The translations under genes and the position numbers were made by a program. The notes under the pieces are model-generated. The model saw only the letters and a program-made list of their open reading frames with translations, did no database searches and was not told the origin of the DNA. From assembly GCA_002914805.1 (NCBI GenBank), contig JXTB01000324.1, positions 298,761 to 362,760 on the forward strand: 64,000 nt of DNA, read 5' to 3'. The stretch is from Parasponia andersonii (lineage: Eukaryota; Streptophyta; Magnoliopsida; Rosales; Cannabaceae). This document shows positions 43,911 through 56,438 of the stretch, in pieces (position 1 is the stretch's first letter; every line of letters starts with the position of its first letter).

Positions 43911-46900
43911 AAGATAATAAGTTGAATATTTCTTTAGAGAATAATCAAGAACATCTTTCTTGATTTTTTTTATTCATAGAGAATTGAGACGAAAATAAAA
44001 TGAGTGAGCATCAAGTTAAATATTTCTCTAGAGAATAATCAGGAACATCTTTCTTGATTTTGTAAGAAACACTTTTCTTCTTCTACTTGGTAAACTATGG
44101 CTGAATTCTCTCTCTATGAAAGGCATGTAGTGCTTATTTTTCTATAGCAAAATTTTTTCTCTATATATTTAACTCTAGTCTAATTAGGATTAGGCTTTTT
44201 TTCCGGATTTGGATTTTATGTGTACTTTTACAAAATTGTGTAATTTTGTTACATCTTCACAAAAATACCAACTTTTATTTATAATACTAGATACAAACTT
44301 TTATTTAAAATCTTAATTTTATATAGTTTCACATGAAACTACTTTCACAAATACAACCAAACAAGCCACAACCAAGATATCAGATAAGAGATCTATTCCT
44401 GACATGTAATCATGTCCTTTATTCACATAAAAAACCTCACATTCTTCCTTCTTCTGAGTCCGCATTAATCCTTATACTCACTGTATGTTATTTGGGTCTA
44501 ATAGGACTTTCCCTAGCTCTATGTTTCTAAGATTTCCTCAATTTCTTGGCCTGCACTGAGTCCAGTCTAGGCACTTGCTCTCTCCACTTGTTTCCCCCAT
44601 AATCAAATTGGTAAACACAATTACTAATTTAACGTTCTCGTTTTTCTCTTCTCTTGAATCCCGAGATGCATTGTCTCCACCAGAAATTTATCTTACTACC
44701 ATATTATAGGTAGGTCAAAGACTATCTCTATACCCTTTTAATAATGTTGAGTAAAAATTTAGAAACCACACAACATAATTTTACCCATACTAATCTAAAA
44801 GTATGAAAGTTTATTAATTAGAGTACGACTCATTCAAGATTATAAGAATAATCTCTTAATTACAATCTATTAGTACAAAGGAACATATTTTGATTCCAAT
44901 TATAATGACATCAATTTACCTGTATGACTTGGAGAAAATTTGAGTGATTTTGGATTACAACTGCACTCAATTGAATTAATTGAATTGCGTACATACCTCA
45001 TTGAGAGATTAAGCCACTTGTAATTCTACGAGTTTTGAATTGAAAATTAAAAAATTTTGGTGAATGACCACGTAAAGGAATTTACAATAATATTTAAAAA
45101 ATTATAAAAGTCCGATAAATGACCATATCATGGAATTGATAGGAGTTGTGTTTAGACTTGCTGGTGAATGATTTTTTTGGAATCTTGAGAAAGTTTGATT
45201 TTATTTGGAAATTGTGACTGAATGATTTTTTTGGAATCTTGAGAAAGTTTGATTTTATTTGGAAATTGTGACTATACGTAATTTTATTAAATTGCCTACA
45301 CATCTTTTAGGGGGAATCAAGTCAACGTAGTTCATGATATTTTTATGGTTTGAAGAATTTAAAGTGAATGACCTCATTAGTATTTTAGAGCTTTTTGCTA
45401 TTTGATATGACTTTTGTGAATTTTGAGGCGAATGATCTCATTTAGAACTTTTGGAAGTTTGATTTGAACTTGTAGCTGCACCTAGTATATTTTCTAAGTT
45501 GCCTTCGTATTTTTTACGTAATCAAATCTGACGTAGTTCATACTTGAAGTAATTTACATTTTAGGTGTATTTCTTAGTAATCCCACTTTGTGGAATAAGC
45601 TAAAATAACCATGTTTTATTTCATGGATTTTTTTATAATCCATTATATTTGCTCTGATTTGATTTTGACAAAAAATATGTAGACTCGCGAAGTACTTGGA
45701 GTCTTAATTTTTGCCACACTGGAATAATATTTGTTGCTTGATATTTCAATTAATTTTTATCTTTGGTCGATTCTTGCATTTTTATTTTTTTTTTTTGGCA
45801 TTGAGGTCATAGCATATTGTGATCTCATCCCAAAACAGTATCATTCTTTATAGAACCAAGTATAAAAAAAAGATAAGCTCATATTGTTGTCTTCGCATTC
45901 TCTTTGTAAAGTTGCACGCAGAAGGAATGCAAATAATATTTTAATGTGTTGGATTTAGTCTTGAAGGGTTCTGTATCGTATTGAGGCATTTGAGTTAGTA
46001 AAGTTTGGACTTTATAGTTAGAGAGTTACTAGGCCTAGACAAGAGACTTAGAACTTTGGATTTTGGGCTTTGTGTAAGCACAGATGGACCACATTCGTTC
46101 TGAAAGAGAGTATGGGTTTCATTCCTTGATGGATTTTGTTGGACCACTAATTAGACTTTGTGTCTTTCATTTAGGCTTGTAGTCAGAGAAGCCATTGGCC
46201 TTAATGATACCTATGTCTTTTATTGGGATATAAAAAAATGGGTGTATTTTAATTTGGACTATACCCGTTATCTAGGAAGATTGGGCCATTAGATCTTAGC
46301 TTTAGACCTGAAACTCATTGGACTTTAGTGTAGCTTAATCTATTGAGCTTGCACAAAGAAATTAATGGGCCTCTCAGACTGATGTCTCTTTTAGGCCTCT
46401 TCTTTATTTCTAGGCATGCTATAAATTTTAATCAAGTCCATCGCTTTGCTCATAGCACATGCACGTGACATATTATCTTTTACTTTTCTTCGTTAATTTT
46501 AAACGACCAATTATCTCCTTAATACTCCAGGTCCTCCATGCCACTAATTTCTTTGGCTTCCCAAAGTAATTCTGGTGAGTAATTTAGTGAACTAGGGCAT
46601 TGAGAGGAGTGGATATTATTTTACAGTGTACGACACTGGATTTTTTTTATCCAAGTTGGAATTTGGTTGCAAATGTCACGTACGTAAGTATGTATTTATC
46701 AGTTCCATTTAGGGTAAAGATATATTTGAATCTTGAATTTAGTTAGGTCAATGAGGATCTAATGTTGTAGAATCCCTGAGTTTTCAGATGACTTTTATTT
46801 TTACTTTTTAAGTTCAAATATTGCGTATGTTTTGAAAATTCTTAGACAATTTTGTTTTTAGGACTAAAACCCAATTTTAATTCTGGAGAAATTGTACTAG

Positions 46901-47604
46901 CATAACGACCCAATAAAAAGAAGATTTTGATTTCTCTATGGCTATATCTCACCGCAAACCTATTTTTAGTTTAAATAACCTAAGTCGTGGGGGAACCAAA
47001 ACGAAATTTAGAGTCTTTAATTTGAGGAAAATTTGAAAGAGAGTAATATAAAAGCAAATTTTCATCTTGATTATGAGCTTGATTATCATTGGTGGCCTAG
47101 GTTATGAGACCACTGTAAGCCATAGATAGTCTTAGATCATACGGATAATCAAGAGAAAATTTTGGATAGAGTAGAGAGAAAAGATGTATAGAAAATCCCA
47201 TATAACTTACTTTGTTGACCTCTTTTGTGCAGAATGTGTCTTTTGTAGAGCTTCCTCTATTTTTATTTCTTTCTTCTACTCCTTATTTTTCTTTCTTTCT
47301 CTCTCTTTTTTTTTTTGTTGTATTTGTTTTTTTACTGCCCAAATGTCCCTTCTTGCCTTTTGTGTATCCATATTTATGGACACACTTTAAAAGATATTTC
47401 ATTTTTATTTCTTTTTTTAAATTCCCCATATTTTTCACAGACTTTTTTTCTGAGTGGGAAGTTATCCCACTGATCATGGAATAATGGATAATTATTTCTA
47501 TTAGAAAAATTTTAAATTAAATGGGAAAGCATGGAGGTAATGGATGTTAACCTCCCCACGTTTTTTAAACCGATAATGTTTTTTTTTTCAACAAATAATA
47601 GATG
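43911..47604. other. AT-rich intergenic DNA
   Basis: Apart from the 54-bp duplication and a duplicated AGAATAATCARGAACATC phrase (near 43938 and 44034), there is no gene. A pyrimidine-rich stretch near 47260-47330 produces short open frames that I do not regard as coding. Confidence 0.55.
45166..45273. repeat. Perfect tandem duplication, 54-bp unit
   Basis: GAATGATTTTTTTGGAATCT begins at 45166 and again at 45220, and both copies end GGAAATTGTGACT. The two units match along their length. It makes a repeated peptide in a reverse frame, but there is no sign of a gene. Confidence 0.93.
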
Positions 47605-48040
47605 AAATTTGATTTTTTTATGGTAATCTTTCAAAAAAAATTGAAAAATCACGGAATTTGAAATTATACTTAAAAATCCCGGATTTGATTATCAAAATAC
47701 CATTTTTGAAAGTATTTAGAAAAATGTTATTTTTTAAATTAGTGAGATACTTAGGGTAGCAAGTCAAGTTTCTTTAGGTAACTTGAATTATTACTTCAAG
47801 TAATTGGATTAGTTACTCTAAGTAACGTAATTGGTTACCTCGAATACTATTAAAAAAATACCAAATTTAAAGAAAAATAGTATTTTTCTAAATATTTTTT
47901 AAAAGTATTATTTTCTAGTAATACTTTTCAAAAGTGATATTTTTTTAAATCAATCCAGAATTTTTCAAAAAAACCAGTCTATCTAGAATTTTTCAATTTT
48001 TAGTACTTTGGCTTGGGAGTTTGTAAGAAGCCCCAAATAA
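47605..48040. repeat. Unclassified repeat family, copy 3
   Basis: A third member of the 40.8-41.5 kb family in the same orientation. It has TTGAAAAATCACGGAATTTG, ATTAGTGAGATACTTA, ACTTCAAGTAATTGGATTAG and an end TTTTTCAATTTTTAGTACTT followed by TTTGTAAGAAGCCC, which also follows copy 1. Confidence 0.75.
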
Positions 48041-48479
48041 TATTATTTTAATTTTTAGGGACGCTTTATAATCCAAGCTAAAACTGCAAGAAGACTTATT
48101 TGAAATAGCCAATATATTAGACTAAAGGCAAAATAATATCTTTTCCATCAGCCCTTAGATGCACTATTACCCTAACCTTAGATGATTGAAAATCCAAAGT
48201 GGATTCTCATAATCTTTTTGTCTTCCCATGCTTTATAAGCAAATACTTCTCCTCTGATTCTAGTATAAAGCCTCCATAAAACCGTTTTAGATCTTCTAGA
48301 ATTAGGTTGCTTTGAGACTAGATTTTTTGCTCGAAACTAAGAGCTAAACTTTAACTTTGCCTTGTCAAGGGCTTTGTCGAAATTCCGAGGACCACCCATA
48401 GGATTCCTCGCCCTCCCTTCCTTCATCCTAAACTTTCAACAACAAACTCTTCCATGGTTTTTCATGTAAAATCCTAATT

Positions 48480-50998
48480 TTTCTAAGGGAAAAAATGTAA
48501 TTTTATGGGATAATAACAATCCTATAATTTTGAATTTCTGGGTATTAAATAAATTTTTGACTAAGACATAAGTGGACACAATCAAGACTAGATACATTTG
48601 GGTCAAAATGTAAATAATTTTTGAAGATGAGGGATTAAAGTGAAAAAAATCTTTTAAAATTGTGGCTAATATGGAATTTTGAGAACTTTTTTGGTTTAAT
48701 CAGGTGATGCTACTTGTCCCACTATCAATATTTTTTAAAAATTACGAATAAAACCCCAAAGTCTTTCTCTCTTTTCTCCCTCACATCCTTCTTCTTTTTC
48801 TTCTTCTTCTTCTTCACCCTTCCCTTTGTGCAGCCCACTACCGGCCACTGACGACGTCTCAAGCCTAGACTCTGACCAGTGTGCCTACCCCACAGCCAAA
48901 CGCAGCTCTACTGTTGGTCACCGGAGCTCGTCGTGGTTGTTTTCCATTGTTCGTTGCCGTTAGCCACTACCCACTACCACTAAATTGAAGCCTAAGCTTT
49001 CTTCTACTTGGGTTGACTCTCTACCGCCACCAATTTCTAGCCAAGAAGCTCCGGTGAGCTCCTAAAACTTTTTATGTCATTTTTGTTACAAAAAGTGGCA
49101 TTTGTGCAATTATTTTTGCTATGTTCATCCAATGCTCATGAAACTTTAGAAGACGAAAATATGATTTAAGATAAGATGAAGAGTGGTGGATTTGTGGAAA
49201 ATAGATGAACAGATTAGGAGAAAAACTGATATGAAATTTGTGGCATTTTTTTAAATATTTTCCAAATGTGATATTTTTATTATTTTTAGATCTCATAGCT
49301 TAATTAATGGTCGGGACCTCGAAACTGAGTTTTGACTTCGAATTTAGATTCAGTGAGGTCGAGACATGAATTTTAATATAAAAATCATTATATTCCGAAA
49401 TGACACAAAAATCGAGAAAATAGTTCGTTAATTCTATCGTTTTGCATGCCAAGAGTCAGTCTCGCACTGGGACCCGTTTTCAACAACTTTTATGTCTAAC
49501 CTAATATTTTTAGATATTCTAAATTCAATGGTGACCTCCGCTTCTCAATCTGATGCTCCATTAGGAAATTCACTTTTTCAAGTGAATGTGTCGAGATTCG
49601 GAATCGACCGTCTGAGCAGCCAGGTGACCAATTGAGAATATTTCTAGCGTTGATAGCTCGATATTGCTACTATTTAAAGGTAGGGGATTCAATTACCTTA
49701 TTTTCTATTATTTTTAATAAAATTTAGAATATGTTGTGAAAAGTGAAATTTCATGAATTCATTTTATTAAATTGTTTTGAATGATTGATTTAGAGAACTG
49801 TGAATTTGTGAAACATTATGGACTACTTTAGATATTTTACGTATAATTTGGTATAAATTTTATACTTAGGATTTGATTAAACTATTAGAATTGTACTGTT
49901 AGATTTAAAAGTAAAAGGTAGTTTTTTAAAAATCAGAGCATGTCTAAAATATTATTGCATGATTATTTTTACTACTCATCGTATTGCACACACCATAGGA
50001 TCATACATAAGAGCCATCTTATGCATCACGGTGTTTAGTGAGTTACCATTATTCCTGCCCTTGGTGAAAGCCCATAAACTTGCGTGGAGTTTCTGATTCC
50101 CCCATTCAGTAGATATAGTAGGTATTCAGTTGCCCCTCTGGTTCAGTAGGCATAAACACATGGGTATCCCTCTAGTTTTCTGGGATTAGATTTCAGGCAG
50201 AATGTACTCAATTTATATAATACGATTTACTCTAGTTTGTGATGAGAGGATACGAACTCATGGGATTGTTTGATTTGTGATATGTGTACTATGAATTATT
50301 TATCTGGTTTTCTGAATGGTTTGAATATGATTTCTGTTAATGATTTTAATTCGCTTTTGATCAAATATTTTGTAAAATATTTTTAGAACAACTACCCATG
50401 TAGGGAATTTATAAATGAATATTTTTCCAAAAAGGTAATTGGGTATCCTATTGAGTATTTCATACTCACCCCTCTACTTCTTCTACTTTCAGGTATTCGC
50501 ATAATTGAGGTAGTAATCTTGACGGTCAAATAAGCTACTCAACTTGTACTTACTTTACAACTTTTTTTCCCTAATGAGTGGTCATTCTCTGTTAATTTCT
50601 TTTTCAAGGCAAATTATTTAGCTAAAGCCAATAAATTACTAAATAGATGTACAAGGATGAATTTCTTATTAATTTGAGAACTTGAATTACAAATGTTTCA
50701 TGTAAATTATTTTAAATATTTATCTAAGGACTTTAGTTGAAACCAATTCATTAAAGTTTATAGATTCTCAATAAGTTTCTAAATGAGATAGCTGAAAATT
50801 CTCTTAAAGTTTGATAGATATTTTCTTAAGTGGTTGAAACTAATATGAGTTTTAATAATTATGAAATTTATAATAATTTGAAGACAAAAATGAAATTATC
50901 TAACACTTAATTTTTCGTAAATTTTATAAAATTAATATTTTATCTTATTTTTACTTAAAATTATTAAAAATCACAGCCATAGATTTTCGGTGGTGACA
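48480..50998 (+). repeat. Long LTR-like repeat, copy A
   Basis: It shares a series of landmarks with copies B and C: a GC-richer block ending CTCCGGTGAGCTCC (near 49050), CTCGAAACTGAGTTTTGACT and AGTGAGGTCGAGACATGAAT (near 49320-49370), GGGACCCGTTTT, ATTCAATGGTGACCTC (near 49524), a GATTCAATTACCTTATTTTC end block, and CATACTCACCCCTCTACTTC before a CAGG near 50490. It is non-coding. The layout suggests a solo LTR of a gypsy-type element with an R/U5-like 3' part. Limits are approximate. Confidence 0.6.
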
Positions 50999-51000
50999 TT

Positions 51001-52499
51001 TCATATCAAGCTAATCACCTTTATAAAACCATCTCTGTTCACTTACTTGGACGAAAGAACTTAACCTACCAAATAGAGAGACGTGTTATCCTCGACAACT
51101 TTCTTATGCCCGTGAGCCGAGACTTTTTCTTCTAAGGACAAATAATCACACAAGTCTGCAAAATCCTACTCCTCTATGTAAACGCCTCCAAATTTCTCTA
51201 CGAAATGTGAAGAAGAAAGTGAACACCAAATCGGGCCAAAAAGAGAGGGGGGGGGGGGGGGGGGGGGGGAACTCTGTAAAAGAACGTGAGTGGAATCAGA
51301 TTAGGCCACAAGATCTGAGAATGAATATGAAACTTATCCGAATTCAAAGTAATCTCTTGAGAAAGATGAAGGAATCAATCAGAAACGTTACATTATTGAA
51401 TACAAAACCCTGGTTAAACCAAGAAGAGGTTGACCCCATTATGGACCAAGCCAAAAGAAACTACTTCCACCTATTTTCAGAACGACTATTAAACTACTTT
51501 AGGCTAAGACAATCAGACTAGAGAAATTACTATAAATGTTTCTCTTTCACAAGCTACTTGGAAAACGGCTGAATATACTTAGCTTTCACTTCTCACACCT
51601 TGTATATAAACTCCTATATTAAACCACCTTATATTACTAAGTACATTAGTTTTCGTAGTGAGTGAATCAATTTATACATTAGATATATCAACTGATATAC
51701 TTAATTTAAATTTGTATAAGGTATATCATCAATTTTTATCAATTGATACATTTCGTCATTTAGTTAGAAAAACTAGAAACAATATACATCCATTTTATAC
51801 AATGATGTATCAAAACCGGTCTTCTGCTAAAAACCCTTTAGCTAATGCTTTCTTGACCCAAAAGTGAGTTCTATAGAATCTCATACCGAAGTTCTTTTGT
51901 CCTGTCAATTCAATTTTAAGACCTTTATAATCTTTATGATATGTTTATTAAAGAATAACAAGAATGATATATAAGATAATGATTCTCACATTTACTCAAA
52001 TCTTTAAAAAGGAGTAATGTGTGGGGCTACACAAATGTAGGAAAAAAGAATATAAATGCTTGCCTTATTAATATTTCTAAGGAATGCAATTATCATAAAC
52101 GCTAGTTTGTTTTAATTATTAAAATTATAAAATATAATTTTATTTCAAAAAATCTATCTAATTTAAAATGTACATACATTTAAAAAGAGAGTTTAGTAAA
52201 TATAAAACACTTTTATTATTTTTTTCGATTAAATAAATAAATAAATAGTATTCTAATGAATATAATTCACTTTTTTATTTGTTTTAAGCAATATAATGCA
52301 AACAATAATTCACATATCATTCTATTTTATTCTCATTCATTTCCCCTTTTATTTATACTAATTATGATTACAACGAAGTAAACATGTTATTTAGAAAATG
52401 ATTGACTTTTAAGAATCCTTAAAATAAATGTCAACTTATTAAAATAAAAATACTTAAATGAATATCCTTTTATTATTTGTCAAACAAAATTTTTAAAAC
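51001..52499. other. AT-rich DNA with a 23-base G run
   Basis: The open frame at 51207-51521 spans the G run and resembles no protein I know. Nothing else is recognised. Confidence 0.5.
51247..51269. repeat. Run of 23 G
   Basis: An uninterrupted G homopolymer, able to form G-quadruplex and prone to sequencing error. Confidence 0.95.
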
Positions 52500-54640
52500 A
52501 ATTTAAGTGTAAAATCTGAGAAGTTTAAGGGACAAGAGACTTTTTGGGGATAATGGCATGATGTAATTTTGGTTTTTCAGAATTAAATATTCAAAAATAT
52601 CTGAATTTAATAATAGGGGTTACAATTGTTAAATTTGGATAACCCCCCCCCCCCCCCCCCCCAAAACCTTCTCCTTCTTCTTCACGTGAAGTCCCCTTCT
52701 CTCTCTTTCTCTCTCTCTCTTTCTAAATTTTTGTTCAAAAACAAAGCCCCTGCCGAAGCTAGTTGATGCGCCGTTGGCCCTCCACCTGCCAAATGCAGTG
52801 CACTGTGCTCCTTGCTAGTTGCCGATGCCACTTTCTCAAATTTTCGGTCGTAGCACTTCCATTGGACCTCTGTTTGACTCACCTCCGATATCATTGGACT
52901 CGTTTTATCGTCGTCGTCGTTTCCCGACCATTTTCAGTTGTTAACTCGCCGATGGTAAGATTTTTACTATTTAGGCTATTTTACCAAAGTTTATAAAAAC
53001 TGATATTTACATAATTATTTTAGTTAAATAATTTATTTACCCGAGATAATTATATGAGGTAAGAAAATGTTAAAAATTATGAATAATTATGATTTGTAGA
53101 AGTAAAAACGGTATCTGCAAGTGTGATAAATTTTAATTAGAAAAGATGATATTTTTATAAAGATTTCAAAAAGTGGTATGTATTTTTGGGATTTTAGAGT
53201 GTAATTAATGTTCGGAATCTCGAAAGAGTTATGACTTCAAATTTAGACTTAGTGAGGTCGAAAGATGAATTTTAACATAAAATTCCACTATGTTTCGAAA
53301 TGTAACGAAAATTGAAATTTCGTAGCTTAAAATTGCATCGTTTTATGTGTTACGGGATGATCCCACACAAGGATCCGTTTTTGATAAGGTATATGTTTAT
53401 CATAGTTTTTTTTAGGTGCTTTGAATTCAGTGGTGTCCTCTATTTCTTCATTTGAGGCTCCAATAGAAAAATTATTTTTTCAAATGGACTTATAGGAACC
53501 AGAAATTGTTGTTCGAATACCTGAGTGACCAACAAGGGATTCTTTGAGTATCATTAGCCAAGTATTACTACTATATTGAGATAGAAGTTCGATTACCTGA
53601 TTTTATATATGTTTTGAATTTTAATTGCATTAAAATTTATTTATAAAAAATTGTTATTTTACGATGATTTAAGAAATTATTGTAAATTGCTGGATTATAC
53701 TGAGATTAGAATGTGTCGATTTTTGTATATATTTTTACATTATGATTTTAGGGTACAACGGCAGTGTGTTGTCCATATTACAATAAATCCTAGAATAATG
53801 TCAAGTTGGATTTTAAAAGAAGATTTGCATATTGGATGCATGGTTGTTGTAAATTGTTATATGTTGTACATACTATACGATCACACACTTGAGTTCCATT
53901 ATAGCATCACGATATTTTAGATCGCTAGCGAGTTGCTGCAACACTAGGTGATAGACCTAAGCCACTACACAAATTTTTGTTGATACGCCTACAGGCAATG
54001 TCAGGATACTGGGTACCTCTACTTTAGAGGTATTACTGAGTCATAATGAGAGATGAGAGCTCACTTATTTACTTGTTGATGTATGATATGTACAAAGACG
54101 TAGTTTTAGGTTCAGTTTTGAATATGTGATTATTCTGGATACCAATGATTTATAAACTTGATTTATAAATGGATTTAAAAGAACTAACTATACAGGTTTG
54201 AGAAATTTGCATCCATCATAAAAGGTAATTGAATTCCTACAGGGCATGTGAATACTCATCCCTTATTTTTTCTCTCTCAGGTAGTATTCGATGTGATTTT
54301 GGAGGCTCAGGAGCTGATTAGTGAGGAGTTAGTTACCGTGTTGGAAACTGGTAACTATGTAAAATATTTCTATTTAATTAAGTTAGCTTGTATCAAAACT
54401 TAAGGGCATGTATCATAGACTCGGTCTATATAATTATTATGCTGGATTATGAGACTAATAATAGTGATGCTTGGTTTATTTAAATAAATTTTATTAACAA
54501 TTTACGTTTAATGGTGATCACAATACTGTAGAAATTTTAATTTTATAAATTATTTTTATAAATTTTTCTAAACTAATTTTTGAATTTCAAATTGTGAAAT
54601 TCCCTTTCTGCCATTGGCCTAGGGTTTGAGTTGTGATATC
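52500..54640 (+). repeat. Long LTR-like repeat, copy B
   Basis: The same order of landmarks as copy A: CTCGAAAGAGTTATGACTTC and AGTGAGGTCGAAAGATGAAT (near 53220-53265), GGATCCGTTTTTG, TTGAATTCAGTGGTGTCCTC (near 53424), AGTTCGATTACCTG, and an end like CTGCCATTGGCCTAGG (54610) that is also seen in copy C. Its start includes a run of 20 C (52643-52662). Confidence 0.6.
52643..52662. repeat. Run of 20 C
   Basis: A C homopolymer followed by AAAACC, inside the 5' part of LTR-like copy B. Confidence 0.95.
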
Positions 54641-54695
54641 AAGTGTAAAAGAACGAATAGCCATTCTAATTTTTCTTCAATTTCCGACGCATTAA

Positions 54696-54986
54696 GGCTC
54701 TATTTGAAACCCAGATTTTGAAGGGAAAAAAATTGCAAGGAAAAAGTCGTGGAAAAAGAAGAGGGGAAAATGTTTTCCTAAAAGTTTATAAAACTTTATT
54801 TTCATACTTTTGGTTTTATTAATTAATGTGTTAATATTCTATATACTAAAAAATAGCATCAAATCAAGCTCTTGTTTTCTTTGAAAAAAAATTTATCATT
54901 TTTTTTTCAATTCAAATAAGAGAAAATAGAATCCATTAGAATTTTTTTTTTCTTTCCCTCGAAAAATCAAAGTTCCAAAGGGAGCC
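54696..54986. mobile_element. Harbinger/Tourist-like MITE (291 bp)
   Basis: The left end GGCTCTATTTGAAACCCAGA and the reverse complement of the right end (GGCTCCCTTTGGAACTTTGA) match at about three quarters of positions, and the similarity continues inward through GATTTT and AGGGAAA. Both ends are flanked by TAA (54693-54695 and 54987-54989), the PIF/Harbinger target. There is no coding capacity. It sits just after LTR-like copy B. Confidence 0.82.
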
Positions 54987-54989
54987 TAA

Positions 54990-56339
54990 ATGATGAAGTT
55001 TAATTAAATACGGGGCTCTTTGGGTAGGTTAACATCATGGTCACATTTCAATTTTAGATTATATCATCTGATCAAAATACTACTCGATAATCTCTAGCCT
55101 TAATTAGTAAAAAGAGACTACTTTATTGTTTCATTTTTATCTTTCGTGAGTATTGTTATTCCTTGTCACCGGATACAATATCAGAAATATGTGTCAATAT
55201 AATATAAGCTAAAAATCATGGTTAAAATTGTAGAAATGTATACTTCAGAATATTTTTTTTACCTAGATAATTCTAAATCTAAATCATAGAATTGCTTAGG
55301 AATTAACGAACGATAATCGATAAAAGAATGAAAAAAAAAAATAAAACACACAGATTGAAGTGGAAAATCTAATTGAAAAAAATCACTAACAGAAGAAAAA
55401 ATTTTACTAAGTCGAAAATAAAGTACAAAATATAAAATATTACACGGCTAAAGCTAAAATATATAAGCCCAATAAAATAAGTCTATACTATAGATACTCC
55501 GCCCTCACACCTTCCAGAGATCTCAAAAATTCTCCTAATTACAAAAATATTGCATATATCGCATCACAGAGCTTTTGAATCAGAACTTTCGTCATAAATT
55601 TATAAAATTTGTATTCGCAAACGTAACTTAGTGACACTACACTTCCTAAGGTTCTCAGTCCAATTCTCTATTCTTCGGAGTCAAAAATCAATAAATAAAT
55701 GATTTTTTTTTGGGAAGAATAAATGGCCTATTGGGATTGGGATTAACCTAATCATGCATATATGTTTATATGGTAGTTAATATCCTACACTTGCAGTGCA
55801 ATGTAATAAATTCCAGGAAACCAATTAAAGGGCCTTTTGTATACTACCGGTGGCTTTTAAAATTTCGGTAATTCATACATGGGAAACTTCAAAGGTCATA
55901 TATATAGTAACTAAAGAAATTTCCAGCTATAAAATCACACAGATAATTCTATGTGTTTTAGTTGTATAATTTTTGGCTTATTGTACTAGATATACAAAAA
56001 AAAAAAAAAAAAAAAATTTGTGGGTTTTTCTTGTTTATGAAATGTTTGGGTATGGCTTTTGGCGTGTTGTTGTTCAGATATAATTGCTTAACATGGGAAG
56101 GCAAAGATGCCAAGCTATAACAATATAGAAGATCCTATGATCGACAACTTGCTAGGTGCGTAAGGTTGTTGTTTATGTATTAGTGGGAGTATAAATTTTG
56201 CCATGAAAAATTATCTTCGTATTCTTTGTAACTCCTGCCTACCAACATTTACATTTCATCAGAGATTGATCTTTCTGTCGGGACTTCTTTCTGTTTTTTT
56301 CTTTTTTATTTCCATTTTCAATAATTTTTCTTTTGTATG
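54990..56339. other. AT-rich intergenic DNA
   Basis: No gene is recognised. It includes an A run of about 20 at 55997-56016. Confidence 0.55.
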
Positions 56340-56400
56340 AAGGCATAAGCTGTCACTTTGAAATCCTTTAAAAATTGTAAAGACAAATTGATCTTTTACC

Positions 56401-56438
<38 letters not shown>

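Noticed and set aside
47184-47484. Two overlapping forward open frames rich in Phe and Ser
   Set aside because: They are translations of a T/C-rich tract.
51207-51521. Forward open frame with a Gly run
   Set aside because: The Gly run is the 23-G homopolymer; no family resemblance and no gene structure around it.
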